A DNA stretch of 64,000 bases, taken from Malania oleifera. Lineage: Eukaryota > Streptophyta > Magnoliopsida > Santalales > Ximeniaceae. The stretch is from NCBI RefSeq assembly GCF_029873635.1, contig NC_080422.1, positions 14,229,936 to 14,293,935 on the forward strand, in the 5' to 3' direction. The notes under the pieces were generated by a model. That model saw only the letters and a program-made list of their open reading frames with translations, made no database searches and was not told where the DNA came from. Below, piece by piece: positions 44,447-57,600 of the stretch (within the stretch, counting starts at the first letter, position 1; each line of letters starts with the position of its first letter). The translations under genes and the position numbers were made by a program.

Positions 44447-44625
44447 TAAAAGGCAGCCCGGTACATAAAAGTTACCGCATATGTGGAGTCTAGGAAAGGG
44501 ACAAACCCTAATAAGTCCATAGAACTCAGTCTTATCTTACATTTTTACAAGAAGTTGTTTCCAAGCCTTAAACTTATGAACTCCAAGTTACACAGCGACA
44601 ATATTACCACCGTGAAGAAGACTAT
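44447..44625 (-). mobile_element. Au-like SINE relic
   Basis: AAAAGGCAGCCCGGTACATA, then TGTGGAGTCTAGGAAAGGG, then CTTATCTTACATTTTTACAA and GAAGTTGTTTCCAAGCC, follow the order of a plant Au-type SINE in reverse complement. The tRNA-like promoter end lies at the high-coordinate side. It is diverged, and the boundaries are approximate. Confidence 0.6.
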
Positions 44626-45626
44626 TTGGTTTTACTTAGATTTCCAATTCATTTAATATACTTAATAAAAAAGTAATAATTCTTGCAAAATATAAAAAGC
44701 ACAGCCTAAAGCCTTTTAATATTTAGAATGAAGCTGAGCTACCAAAAAATTTACTTCTATGACTTATCATAACTGGTTTCACCAACTAGGTCCATCAAAT
44801 CGGAGGTCTTCTCTTATTTACATTCGGTGGTCCTGGTGCTTACTCATCATCATTATATTTATATGTAAATGTTCTTATCAAAGTCCTTTTCTTTGCCCCT
44901 CTACCCAAATCAGATAAAGCAATCAATTATATTTTCCACAAATGCATCTAAAATGCCCTATTTCTGTGTGATGACACCTGTGCTATGCTTCCATCACATA
45001 ATGGAATTGGATAAGAATGAAACGAAAAATTAAATGAACACACAAAGATAAAATGACATATTTCATTCCGTTCTTCCCTGCTACAGACGCATAGTCATGG
45101 TCGGAAATTGATTCTACCAAACCCTGTGTATATTTACACACAATTCATGGGGGCAGTTGAGCAATAAAACAGTGTTGCTTCTGTTCTATCATATAATAAT
45201 TTTTTTTTTTGAATATTCAGACCTAAAGGACCTCACAATACAACAAAAGATATGATACTTTTGACAGTTTAGGATCTAGTTCTTAGTTTGTCAGTGCCAT
45301 TTCCAGATTCTTACTTTTCCATTGGACAACAAATCCACCATTACTCAGGTTAAGCCACAATATTCTGCTCTGTGGATGAGCAGAACACAGCATTCGCAGC
45401 ACAACAGCATTTACGAAAAATAAACAAGAGCAAAAGAATGCACATGGAAAATGTTTGGAATGGACAGATGATCAAATTATTTTTTATAATCCACTTATGA
45501 TACAAATTGGAATTCCAGTGGCCTATAATTTTTTCAGTGTTACATTATAGAACGGGAAGATATGAATGGGGGAGATATATGGCAGTGGCAGTTTGATCAG
45601 AGAAACTGAGCTCACCACAACTCTTG
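44626..45626. other. RABG3 3' flank and probable 3' UTR
   Basis: AT-rich sequence downstream of the RABG3 stop codon. The part from about 45626 down to about 45200 may be the 3' UTR. No polyadenylation site was chosen with confidence. Nothing else is recognised. Confidence 0.4.
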
Positions 45627-45696
45627 CTAACATTCGCACCCTGAAGATCTATCCGGTCGCCCTCCACCCACAAAATCAATTGTATCAGGAAGATAT
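45627..45696 (-). CDS. RABG3: RABG3 exon 7 (C-terminal tail)
   Basis: 70 nt after acceptor GCTAACAG. Encodes [19 protein letters not shown] and the terminal CEC, then TAG (45627-45629). The CXC end is the substrate for Rab geranylgeranyl transferase. Confidence 0.9.
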
Positions 45697-48600
45697 CTGT
45701 TAGCATCAAGAACCAGAAACGCAGTGCAACCAATTAGCTCAGCATGAAATTAATTGTGTGCACCAACCTAATTTCACATCTAGATTTTTATTCAACTCAA
45801 GACTTAAAACAAGATGAGAAGCTCATAGAATAAAGATGAGGACCTCCCTAAGATTTTAAAAATCTCAGGGACCTCCCTAAAGTTCATAAAAAAAAAAAAT
45901 GCATACCACAGTGAAGGTTTGTGGGATTTTTGTGCTTTTTTTCAAGACCTCGAGGGAGGTAAGTGTTTTTTGCCCGATAGAGAGCTAAAGCCAGCACTAC
46001 AGTTCATTAACACAAGCCCACAAAAACTCATGATTTTATGGGGAGAACTATTATCCATGATGCTTTGCAGTTTGCAATCCTTATGTCAACTGCTTTTATA
46101 CACTTCATTTTTCATTGACAAAAGTTACAAAACTGTTCGGTCTATCACATTAGTTAGGTAGAATCTAGGCCTAAATAATATTAGTGCCTCCCTAGAAACC
46201 CTGATGTCATCTGATGTCGAGGCCGCTGCGTAAAATAAAACTGGTGGTTGAAGGGGTGATTGATTACCATGATTTTTTTTCCCATTTTTTCCATTAAACT
46301 TGAATTTATCCCCTCACTTTCCTGTGTTCCCCAATTTCCTTTATCAACAAAAGGTCAGAGCCTTTCTCTCTGCTCAAATCCATCAAAAAACTCTTTCCTC
46401 CAATTCACTGGACCATAGTTGCCCCACCTAAAAAATCATCATCTTGGGCCACAATTTCCGCCTCAGGGGTTCTGGTGACGGCAGCAGACTGATGCATCAT
46501 GTTGACACCACTGCTTGTACTTCCCCCCTGTTTCAAATAATCGACTGCGAGGTTTCCTCCCCCATGCTTACCATGCTTTTGGAAACAAGGCAAAGCTACA
46601 ACATTCACTGGAGCTGCTAACAAGAACTCTAAATTTGACTTCTAAATTTGATGAACAAGACTAGGATTATGAGATGGCTGAGAAAATGATGTTAAATTTA
46701 GTGTGACTTCCTCATTTATAATTGTGCAATGCTCTAGGGACCACTGATAATAACCACTACATTATATGAACATAGACAGGGATTATTAGATGAGGGGGAC
46801 AATATCAAATCCGGTGTGCTTTCCACATTTATAATTGTGGAATGTCCAGAGATAGAAATTATTTTTTAGTTCCTAGAGAATTTTGATTTGTTGACGATGT
46901 TCTGGAAAAGGGTGTTAGCAGATAGGAAGTCCTGTGCGAAAAACAGATTATGGATATCTTATGTAAGTAGCTTTCAGTTTTTGTTTATTTCTAGGTTTAA
47001 AACTTGCAGTCCTCTAACTCTTAAAACTACCTATGATTTCATTCTTGATTGGATTTGGGTTTTAAGCTTTCATGGTGATCTTCAGGGGAACAGACTGCCT
47101 TGAGCAAGCGAGAAGGGGATCCTCATATTGACACTCATCCTAATATGAGTAGGATAATCAAGCCTCAGTCAGTTCCAAAAATGTTATATAGACCTTTTCT
47201 ATAAATGAAATTAAAATATACAAATTAAGAATAATTAATGTGTTTGGAATGACTTACGAAAGCAACTTATATAACTTTTGATCCTAATAAGCTACATTTT
47301 AAAACTAAAATTAAAGGTAAATTTTTTTTTTTAATTGTAAGTCACAGCTGTCACATAATTATTTTCATATTTTATTCCACACATATCTTAACAATTGTTT
47401 AATTGATAGTGTGCAAATTTGAAAACACTAGCATGAATCTCTAGTGTTTCACTTTTCCTTTTTTTGGGGGGCGAGGGGGGGGGGGGTGTTGAAGCCCAGA
47501 CACTATACATAGTGGAAGTCTTATATGCCTCTAGGGCATCTTTAAAATTTAGAAGTTATATGAGAGAAAATTTAAATTCTAAAATTTTGTATTTCTTTTA
47601 GTGGTGATTCCTTTAGGGCACTATTGTAATGGGTCAGAGGCATAAGATCCATCTCTTGTATGTGATGAGAAATGCAATTTCTTTTGGACTCTTTACATGC
47701 AGATCATAGTTGTCATGGGTTTTATATACTATGATATATAGAATTCTTTAAGACTAATTCATCTTTGTGCATGAGTAAAGATTCCAATACATCATATATT
47801 AATTTTTATTTTTGGATTAATTCATATTTTAATACTAATGCACACATTATCTAAAATACGTAACATTAGCATACACTCTGTGCAAAAGAACAGGCTAACA
47901 AACTTGTGTGTGTGTGTGTGTGTGTGTGTCTAAAAGATAGTAAACTTGACAAAACTGAAAATTAAACAGGTTAAAGAAATACTCACGGTTCCTCTTCTGG
48001 TTCATTCTTGAGAGCATTTTTAGCTATACATTGGAAAGCGGCCTCCACATTAAATCCTTCTTTTGCAGAAGTCTCAAAATAAGGTATATTTCCCTTGGAG
48101 GCACACCATGCTTTTGCTTTCTTTTCTGAAATCTAGAAACCAAGGCAGAAGAGCAATATTTTGACAGTTAAAACAAAGAAAAGGCTAAACATGCATAAAC
48201 AGAAAATAAATAACATTGGTCTCAGAAAACTTGTTAGTGGGAGGCTGTGGAAGCTACAAATGATAGAGAAGAGGAATGCTGCAGAGATGGAATTACTTAC
48301 CACCCGGCTATTGCCTCCCTCAATATCTATCTTGTTTCCCAACACAACGAATGGGAAATTTTCAGGGTCAGGTGGGTTGGCCTGGACATCAAATCCATTA
48401 AGCATAAGCTTCAGTTACTGGTAAATCATTTTCAATAACCACAGCAGCTGATATGGGGCAATGATTACCTGAAGCAGAAATTCTTCCCGCCAATTGTTAA
48501 GATTCTCAAATGATTTCAAGACATTCACATCATACACTAGAACACAGCAGTCTGCGCCACGGTAAAAAGCCACACCAAGGCTTTGGAACCTTTCTTGCCC

Positions 48601-51600
48601 AGCTGTATCCCATATCTGATGAATGATCACAGAATATTAGTAATGCAGGACAAATAACAGAAAATTAGGAAATTTTGATTTAGGGTGAGAAGGAAACTGA
48701 GAATAAGCTAAGTTTTGCTAGAAATTAGGAATTCAAATCTGATTTATTGACAATTAATCAGAATAACTTAAAAGATAAAAATATAATCGTCGCACTAATA
48801 GGTTCTATGAATCACTCCTAGGACAATTAAGTCTCCCACTTTCTAGGGTTTCAGGTTTTGTAACAAACATAAATTCTTCATTCTATAATCTAGAAAAAAA
48901 TCAGTACAAAGCTCATATATGCTCCTGGTACATTAATCCTAACAATAATCAATCTAAACCATCAGAACTAAACTATTCTTGACCATACAAATTGACTAGG
49001 TAAAATAAAATAAACTCCAAAAGAACTGAAAATAAGACTCAAAATATCCTAAATATAAGATCCATAAACCATAATGAAATAAAATAACCAAAAAATACCC
49101 TCATGATCAGTACTGCTGTAGTATATGTAAGCAGACCTTGCACTATAGTACTACAGTACTTCTATAGCACTTATGAAGAGTTGCTCAAATACTGTGAACA
49201 GTAATTGAACATTTCAATTAGACTCCCAAGTCGATCCTCCACCATGATCCTGCCAAATCAAATCTTTTGGTTGATAAATTTTCTCTTTGTTGAATACTGG
49301 CTGATTGCATCAACTAAAAATACCACATGCCATCCTCAAGATGGCAAGCCATGACTCAACGGCAAGGATGTTAAATCTAACCTGAAGGTTCAGAGGTTCA
49401 AATCACAGATATAGTCTCTCCAAGTGCAAATATAAGACTACATATATCATGCCCTCCTGAGAACCCAATGGCAAGGGAACCTTGGGCACTAGGTGTCGCA
49501 CACACTTACACTCAATGTCCTCGAGATAAAAGTTTATCCAGTTTGTTCTATCTTTTAAGTGCTGAATGGAAGCTGCTTGGTTTCTTTAAGCATTTCCATT
49601 TCAAGTGCACAAACAGCAAAGATTCATGATTGTTTTAGAACACTTCACATTAATATGTTGATTTTTGCTAATGACTGCTGACTGCGTGTCATAACCCTGC
49701 TACAAAAAACCCTGCCCTCTTGTTATGTGTGAACTATTTAATGAGAAATTGACAATTCAAGAAATTTTCTCTCTAAAAGCTATGGTTACCAATTGACCTT
49801 TTGTTTTTCATGCAAGCCTGAAGCCCCCATTAAGAAATCTTGAAAGCAATATAGAAACTACTTGCAATGAAAAGGAGAAATTCTACTCTTATTTCTTATG
49901 GTGTGAAAGAAGAATATGATATAATTCTAATGATGAAGTTTGAAGCACTGCCATGAAGAAATCCTCAGCAATGACCATAAAAAAAAATATAATTCTAATG
50001 ATGAAGTTTGGCAACTATCCACAGCTAGTTGATTCTAACAAAAGAAGAACGTGCAGTGGAATCAAAATATATCTTTGAAAGGAAGAAAATGTTGGTATTT
50101 TTTGTAAAGGTATTTCAAAAGCCTTTACTACTCTCCTCTAACAAGGGGTGTACAAAAATTACTGGGAAACCGAAACCAAACCGTTTAACATTTTTGTATA
50201 GTTTTTTGGTTTCGGTGTTCAGTTTCGGTTTTCCAATTTTAAAAAGCTAATTTTCGATTTCGGTTTCAATTATATAGGAAAATCAAACCGAATTATATAT
50301 TTATATAAAAAATTTAGCCCAATTTATAATTCTTAAGTTATTAATTTTACAGTCCTCAATTATTTATAAAATTATATTTATGATAATATACACATATTTA
50401 ACTATAGTAGAAGAGATGGAAGGATTTTATGCATGAGGATGAGGGCTTTTGTCCCATGTATTACTGATGTGGGACAAGATTCTCAAGGGATGATGCCCTC
50501 TAGCATTTCTGCTTATGTCCTTCCTATGTTTCCACTTAACTATGGCAGAAGAAAATGATTCACAAGTCTATTGTCAAAATCTTCGCCGCCAAGATAAAAA
50601 ATTAGCGCATTATGCTCGCTGGACCTCTACACCTTCTAGTCCAAACCGTAAGCAATTGCGGCTGCCATCAGCTTGTTGATGATTCTCATCACATTAAGTC
50701 CCGCAATGGCACCGGCATCCTTCATCACCTCCTGCTGCGAATCATTGAAGTACGTTGGAACCATGATGATGGTGTTCTTCACGCTTTCACCCAAAAAGGT
50801 CTTGGCGATCTCCTTCATCTTGGTAAGTACCATGAAAGAAATCTCCTCTGCGGCAAACTTCTTCTCCTCACCTTTGTAAGTGATGACAATAATGTTGGGT
50901 CCAGCCCACATAAAAAAAATAAAAAAAGAGGCCCACATGCGTGGAAGCCCATTAGGGCAAATTTAAAGGAAGCAGCAGTGTGTGAGGTGCCACAACAGTG
51001 AAGAAAAAAAATTGTGTGGCAGTGTGTGAGGCAGCAGTAGTGTGGTGTGTAGTCTTCATCAACTCGACGATCAAAAGGTCTTTTGTGATCCAATTTTACT
51101 AAAATTTGGAGAACACGTTCGGGATTTGTCAAACTTTGATCTCGATGGCAGAGATCTGTTTCAGAGCTTTGGAGGACCTAATTTTGTAGTACTAACAGTA
51201 AGTGACTTCTTTCCACTCATTCTTATTTTATCGCGATTCTTTTGGAAATCTGTTTTTGCTCTAAGCTTGTGAGCATTTTTGGTGATTGTACTGCTATAAT
51301 TTTTGCCTCTATTATGGTGAAAATTTTATTGGGTCTCATAAGCCCCGTGGTTTTTACCCTTCACATTGTAAGGGTTTTCCACATTAAAAATCGTGGTGTT
51401 CCTATTGTGGTGTGTGATTTATTATTATTGTTGGTTGGTTATTTTTGCTCGTCATAGATTTAATTTTTGGGAAAGATTTATCTGCTGTGCTAGTTGTCTT
51501 GTTACTTTCCCAACAAGTGGTATCAGAGCTCGGTTCATATAAAATATGGAAGACAACTTCGGTACTATGTGCAAGCTCACAACTTCAAATTATTCAATTT

Positions 51601-54600
51601 GGAAACCAAAGATGGAGGATATTCCTTATTATAAGGATTTATTTGATCTGATTGAGTTGGGTAGCGATAAGCCAAAAAAACAAACTAAAACTGATTGGAA
51701 GAAAATGCATAGGAAAGCAGTTGGCATAATCAGACAGTGGGTGGATAATAGTGTTTTTCATCATGTGGCTCAAGAGACAAATGCCTAAATACTTTGAAAG
51801 AAGTTGGAGAGTCTTTATGAGACAAAGACTGCTCACAACAAAGCTTTTGCAATCAGAAAGCTTGTAAATTTGAAACTTAGAGAAGGAAAATTTGTTACTG
51901 AGCATTCGAGGGATTTCCAGAATTTGGTAAACCAATTAACCAACATGAAGATAATTTTAGATGATGAACTACAAGCTTTGTTGTTATTAAGTTCTTTACC
52001 AGATAGTTGGGAGACGCTCGTAGTACATTTTAGCAACTCAGCCCCAAACGGTGCGTTGACCCTGTCCTTTGTTTAAGATAGCTTGTTTAATGAAGAGACC
52101 AGAAGGAAAGAAATGGATACAGATAATACCCAGGTACTTGTTACAGAAGATAGGGGGAGAAACCGATACAAAAATGAAAGGGGTAGAAGTAAAAGTAGAA
52201 GCAACTCAAGGTTAAGATTTAAAAATCTTGAGTGTCATTATTGTGGTAAAAATGGTCATATCAAGAAATACTGTTATAAGTGGAAGAGAGAAAATAAAAG
52301 TAACAATGACAAGCAAGAAAAGAAGGATTAGGATAATAATGATCGTGCTGCCACTACTGTTGGAGATGATTTGGTTCTTGTTTATGATGATAAAGTAATT
52401 AGTGTTGTCTGTAATGAAATTAGTTGGGTGGTTGACAACGGTGCCTCTTTTCACGTGTCATCAAAGAAGGATTTCTTCAGTTCATATACTTCCAGTGACT
52501 TTGGAGTTTTGAAGATGGGAAACGATGTTGTGGTACCGATATTTGGCACTGGAACTGTTTGCTTAAAGAGCAACAATGGAACAGAATTGATACTCAATAA
52601 TGTTAGGCATGCTCCTAGTGTTCGTCTGCATTTGATCTCAGCTGGAAGACTTGATGATGATGGATATTGCAACTTCTTTGGTAATGGACAATGGAGACTT
52701 ACCAGAGGAAATTTAATTGTGGTCCAAGATAACAAATTTTCTAATTTATATTTTATGAATGCTTCTATATGCTTGAATTTTGTGAATGCAGTTGATAGCG
52801 ATATCACATCAGAGTTATGACACTAGCGACTCAGTCACATAAGTGAGAAAGGACTCGATTGCTTAGCCAAGAAAAATTTACTGTCAGGCTTAAATAGTGC
52901 AAAACTAAAAAAAATGTGTTCACTGTTTGATCAAGAAGCATAAAATGGTTTCATTTAAGAGTCATCCACCTTCCAGAAAAATAGAGTTCTTTGAGTTGAT
53001 TCATTCAGATGTTTGTGGCCCAATGAAGGTAAGGACACTTCGTGGTGCACTTTATTTTGTTACTTTTATTGATGATCATTCAAGAAAGCTTTGGATTTAT
53101 GGTTTGAAATCCAAAGATCAGGAGCTTAATATGTTTAAAGATTTTCAGGCTTTAGTTGAAAGAGAAATAGGAAAGAAGATAAAATGCATTCACACTGATA
53201 ATGGTGGCGAGTATTGAGGTCCATTTGATGTGTATTGTAGACAATAGGGCATCCGACATCAAAAGACATCTCATAAGATTCCTTAATTGAATGGTGTGAT
53301 AAAAGGATGAACAGAACATTGGTAGAGGGCATAGTAGTTAAAAGAGCGCCTAGGCGCAAGGCGTAGAGAGGCGAGGAGGCTAGCGCCTCATACCATGCGA
53401 GGCGAGGCGACCTGCAAGAGGCGCAGTGAGGCAAGATGAGGCGCAAAGAGGTGACAAGCGCAGTGAGGCGCGCCTTGAAAAATTTGAGTCTATTAAATGA
53501 AAGAAATAGTCAGAGCCAGAGTCGTAGCCCTCATTCGACTCGAACAAATAGGAGCCCTAGCCCTCTTCGACCCTTTGAAGCCTCACGACCCTTTGCGACT
53601 TCATCTTGCACATTTGAACAAGCAGGAGCTTTCGCGAGCCTTCGAAGCAGCAGCCTAAGTTCGTCTACAAGCCTTCAAACCAGCCAAAAACCTTTGTGAG
53701 CTCGTCTTCGAGCCTTTGAACTAGCACCGTGAGTTCGTCTTCGATTTCGAACCAGCACGAGTCGCACAACCCTTCGCGACCTCATCTTCCACATTTCAAA
53801 CCAGCAGGAACCTTCACGAGTTCGTCTGCGAGGCTTCGAACCAGCCATGAGTTCATCACGTCGTCTTCGACATTTCGAACCAGCAACGAGTACGTCTTCT
53901 TCTTCTTCTTCTTTCTGCTGCCTGCGTACTGCTGCCTGTTTGCATTTTGCTTATGTCACGTGGGGGTGATGGTGGATTTCGGTCACGTAACCCCCGAAAT
54001 CAACGGATCACAATGGATTTCAAGCTTCTACCGTCTTCTTAGGATTGGATTTCGGATACAGCTTGCTCTAAAGAATGAGCCCAAAAAAGAAAAAAGGATT
54101 TTCAAAAGGTTAATGTTTAAATAATTCTTATATGATCAAAAATTCTGTACCACTCATTAAAATAATATATATTCACTCTCCCCATAGTATTTTCAAGAAA
54201 GTTTTGATATATCAAATGTGACAATTTAAGCTTAATTTTGATATTAAATTTTATGAGTATTATTTTAAATCATTAAAATCACTTTAATACAAATTCAAGT
54301 CGTGATTATTGTATAGTCAAATCTTCAATTATAATTATTGCTGCTAAAATTTATCTAAGAGAATTTGGATCAATTATAATATTGATCACATGCGAAAATT
54401 AAAAGAGAAATGACTTAAGGGACGCAAGTTGTACTTTGAAGAATCGCTTCAATGCTTAAATCAAGGAAATCTTTTAAACCAGTGTCTCTCCCATGCAAAC
54501 TATATTTTATTGTACTCTTTTTTTTTTATACTTTGAAATCTTTTATTGTAATTGTACTCTTTTCTTTTGATGTTGAACTATGTTGAATTGTCCTGGCAAT

Positions 54601-57600
54601 TTTATTAAATTTTCAATTTTGTTATTGAATGTTTTGATATTTTAAATTCTAATATTACTAGATATCAATTACCCCAAATAGTTATTTTACACTATTTTAA
54701 TAATTGTGCGCCTCACCTTTGTGAGGTGCACGCTTTCGCCTCGCACCTCGGCTTCAAATACCCTTTGCGCCTCGGCTTGCCTCGTGCCTCTGACTACTAT
54801 GGTAGAGAGAGTCAAATGTTTGCTTTCAGAAGCAAAACTACCTAGATCATTTTGGGGTAAGGCATTATATACTATTGTTCATGTAATTAACTTGTCTCCT
54901 ACTGTTGCACTGCGGACTGATGTCCCTGACAGAATCTGGTATGAAAAGAATGTTTCCTATGACCATCTACGTGTGTTTGGCTGCAAAGCCTTTGTTCATA
55001 TGCCTAAAGATGAAAGGTCCAAGTTAGATGTCAAGGCAAGGCAGTGCATTTTTATTAGGTATGGTCAAGATGAGTTTGGCTACAGGTTTTATGATCCAGT
55101 GAAAAAGAAACTTGTGAGAAGTCATGATGTAGTCTTCATGGAAGATCAAACCATTGACGACATTGGCAAGATAGAAAATTCTCAGTTTCAAGATAGTGAT
55201 GGCTCACTTGACTTGGATCTGATTCCTTCTAAAAATTTTCTTGATATAGTTGAGATTGGCAATCAGTATGATACAGAGGCAGATGTTCAGAATAATCATG
55301 TGGTGGAAGATCACGAAACTGTTGATAAGGAAGGTACTTCGACTATTGAACTACCTACAGCTTCGCTCAAGAGGTCTACCAGAGACCGACAGCCCTCCAT
55401 GAGATATCCTATAGATTAGTATGTTCTTCTAACTAATGAGGGAGAACCAGAGTGTTATGAAGAAGTCATTGAAAGTGACCAGAAGCAACAATGGTTTAAT
55501 GTAATGAAAGATGAAATGAAATCTCTGCATGACAACCACACTTTTGAGCTGGTAAAATTACCTAAAGGTAAGAGAGCTTTGAAATATCGGTGGATCTATA
55601 GATTAAAACAAAAAGAGAATTCTTCACTCCCACGGTACAAAGCTAGATTAGTTGTCAAAGGCTTTAGTCAGAAAAAGAGGATTGATTTTGGGGAGATTTT
55701 CTCACCGGTAGTGAAAATGTCGTCAATTCGTGTTGTTTTGGACTTGGCTGCTAGTCTTGACTTGGAGGTTGAGCAGATGGATGTGAAAACTACTTTCCTC
55801 CATGGCGATCTCGAGGAAGAAATTTATATGAACCAGCCTGAGGGTTTTGTGGTGAAAGGTAAGGAGAATTATGTTTGCAGATTAAAGAAGAGCTTGTATG
55901 GCCCTGAACAAGCTCCTAGACAGTGGCATAAGAAGTTTAAGTCTGTCGTGGTTCAACAAGGCTACAGGAAGACGACTTCAGACCATTGTGTATTTGTTAA
56001 AAAATTCTCTAATGATGATTTCATTATTCTGTTGCTTTATGTTGATGACATGCTCATTATTGGTCACAACACTTTTAGAATTGACAGGTTAAAGCATGTG
56101 TTGAGCAAGTCTTTTGCCATGAAAGACTTGAGATCAGCGAAACAGATTCTTGGCATAAAAATCTCACGTGACAAACGTGCTAAGAAGTTATGGCTATCTC
56201 AGGAAAAGTATATTGAGAAGGTACTTGAACAGTTCAACGGTTTCACATGGAAAAAGTCAAAGTGGTAAGTACTCCTCTTGCTACACATTTCAAGTTAAGT
56301 AATAAATAGTCTCCTTCTAATGATGAAGAAAAGAGAGACATGGAAACTATTCCATATGCATCTGCAGTTGGTAGTTTAATGTATGTCATGGTTTGCACAA
56401 GGCCAGATTTAGCTCATGCAGTTGGTGTAGTTAGTAGATTTCTCTCTAATCCAGGCAGAGAGTATTGGAATGCTGTGAAATGGATTATGAGGTATCTCCG
56501 TGATACAACTGATTTGAAACTCTGTTTTGGTTCTGAAAAACCTATTATAGTTAGCTATACAGATTCAGACATGGCTAGAGATTCAGACTCGAGGAAATCT
56601 ACTTCAAGTTATTTGATTACCTTTGCAAGGGGAGTTGTGTCTTGGCAATCCAGTATGCAGAAATGTGTTACTTTGTCCACTACAGAAGCTAAGTTCATTG
56701 CAGCTACTGAAGCATGCAAAGAGTTATTGTGGATAAGGAAATTGGTTCATGAACTTGGATTCACTTGGAAGAGGTATGTGTTATTTTGTGATAACCAAAG
56801 TGTTATTCATCTTAGTAAGAATTTAACCTTTCATGGTAAATCAAAGCATATTAATGTGAGATATCATTGGATTCGAGATGTTTTGGATTCTAATTTTCTT
56901 GAACTTGAGAAGATCCACACTGATAAGAATGCTGCTGATATGATAACAAAGGTGGTGCCTCGTGCGAAGCTAGAGTTGTGTGCCGAGGCAGCCGGTATCA
57001 AAATTGTTTGATAATCCTAATGAATGTCTCCTTCCTCTTATGGGCTGGAGGGGAAGATTTGTTGGATCCAGCCCATATAAAATAATAAAATAAAATAAAA
57101 AAAGAGGCCCATGTGCGTGGAAGCCCATTAGGGCAAATTTAAAGGAGGCAGCAGTGTGTGAGGCACCGCAACAATGAAGAAAAAAAATTGTGTGGCAGTG
57201 TGTGAGGCAGCAGCAGTGTGGTGTGCAGTCTTCATCAACTCAACAATCGGAAGGTATTTTGTAATTCGATTTTGCTAAAATTTGGCAAGCATGTTTGGGA
57301 TTTGTCGACCTTCCATCTGGACAGTGGAGATCTGTTTCAGAGCTTTGGAGGACCTGATCTTGTAGTACTGACAGTAACTACGTTCGGGGGACTTCTTTCC
57401 ACTCATTCTTATTTTATCGCAATTCTTTTGGGAATCTTTTTTTGCTCTAAGTTTGTGAGCATTTTTTTGTGATTATACTACTGTAATTTTTACCTCTATT
57501 ATAGTGGAAATTTTATTGGGTCTCATAAGCCCCGTGGTTTTTACCCTTCACATTAGAGGGGTTTTCCACGTTAAAAATCGTGGTGTTCCTATTGTGGTGT

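Noticed and set aside
53436-53699. Ser/Arg-rich plus-strand frame
   Set aside because: It lies in the tandem repeats of the non-autonomous hAT element and has no domain.
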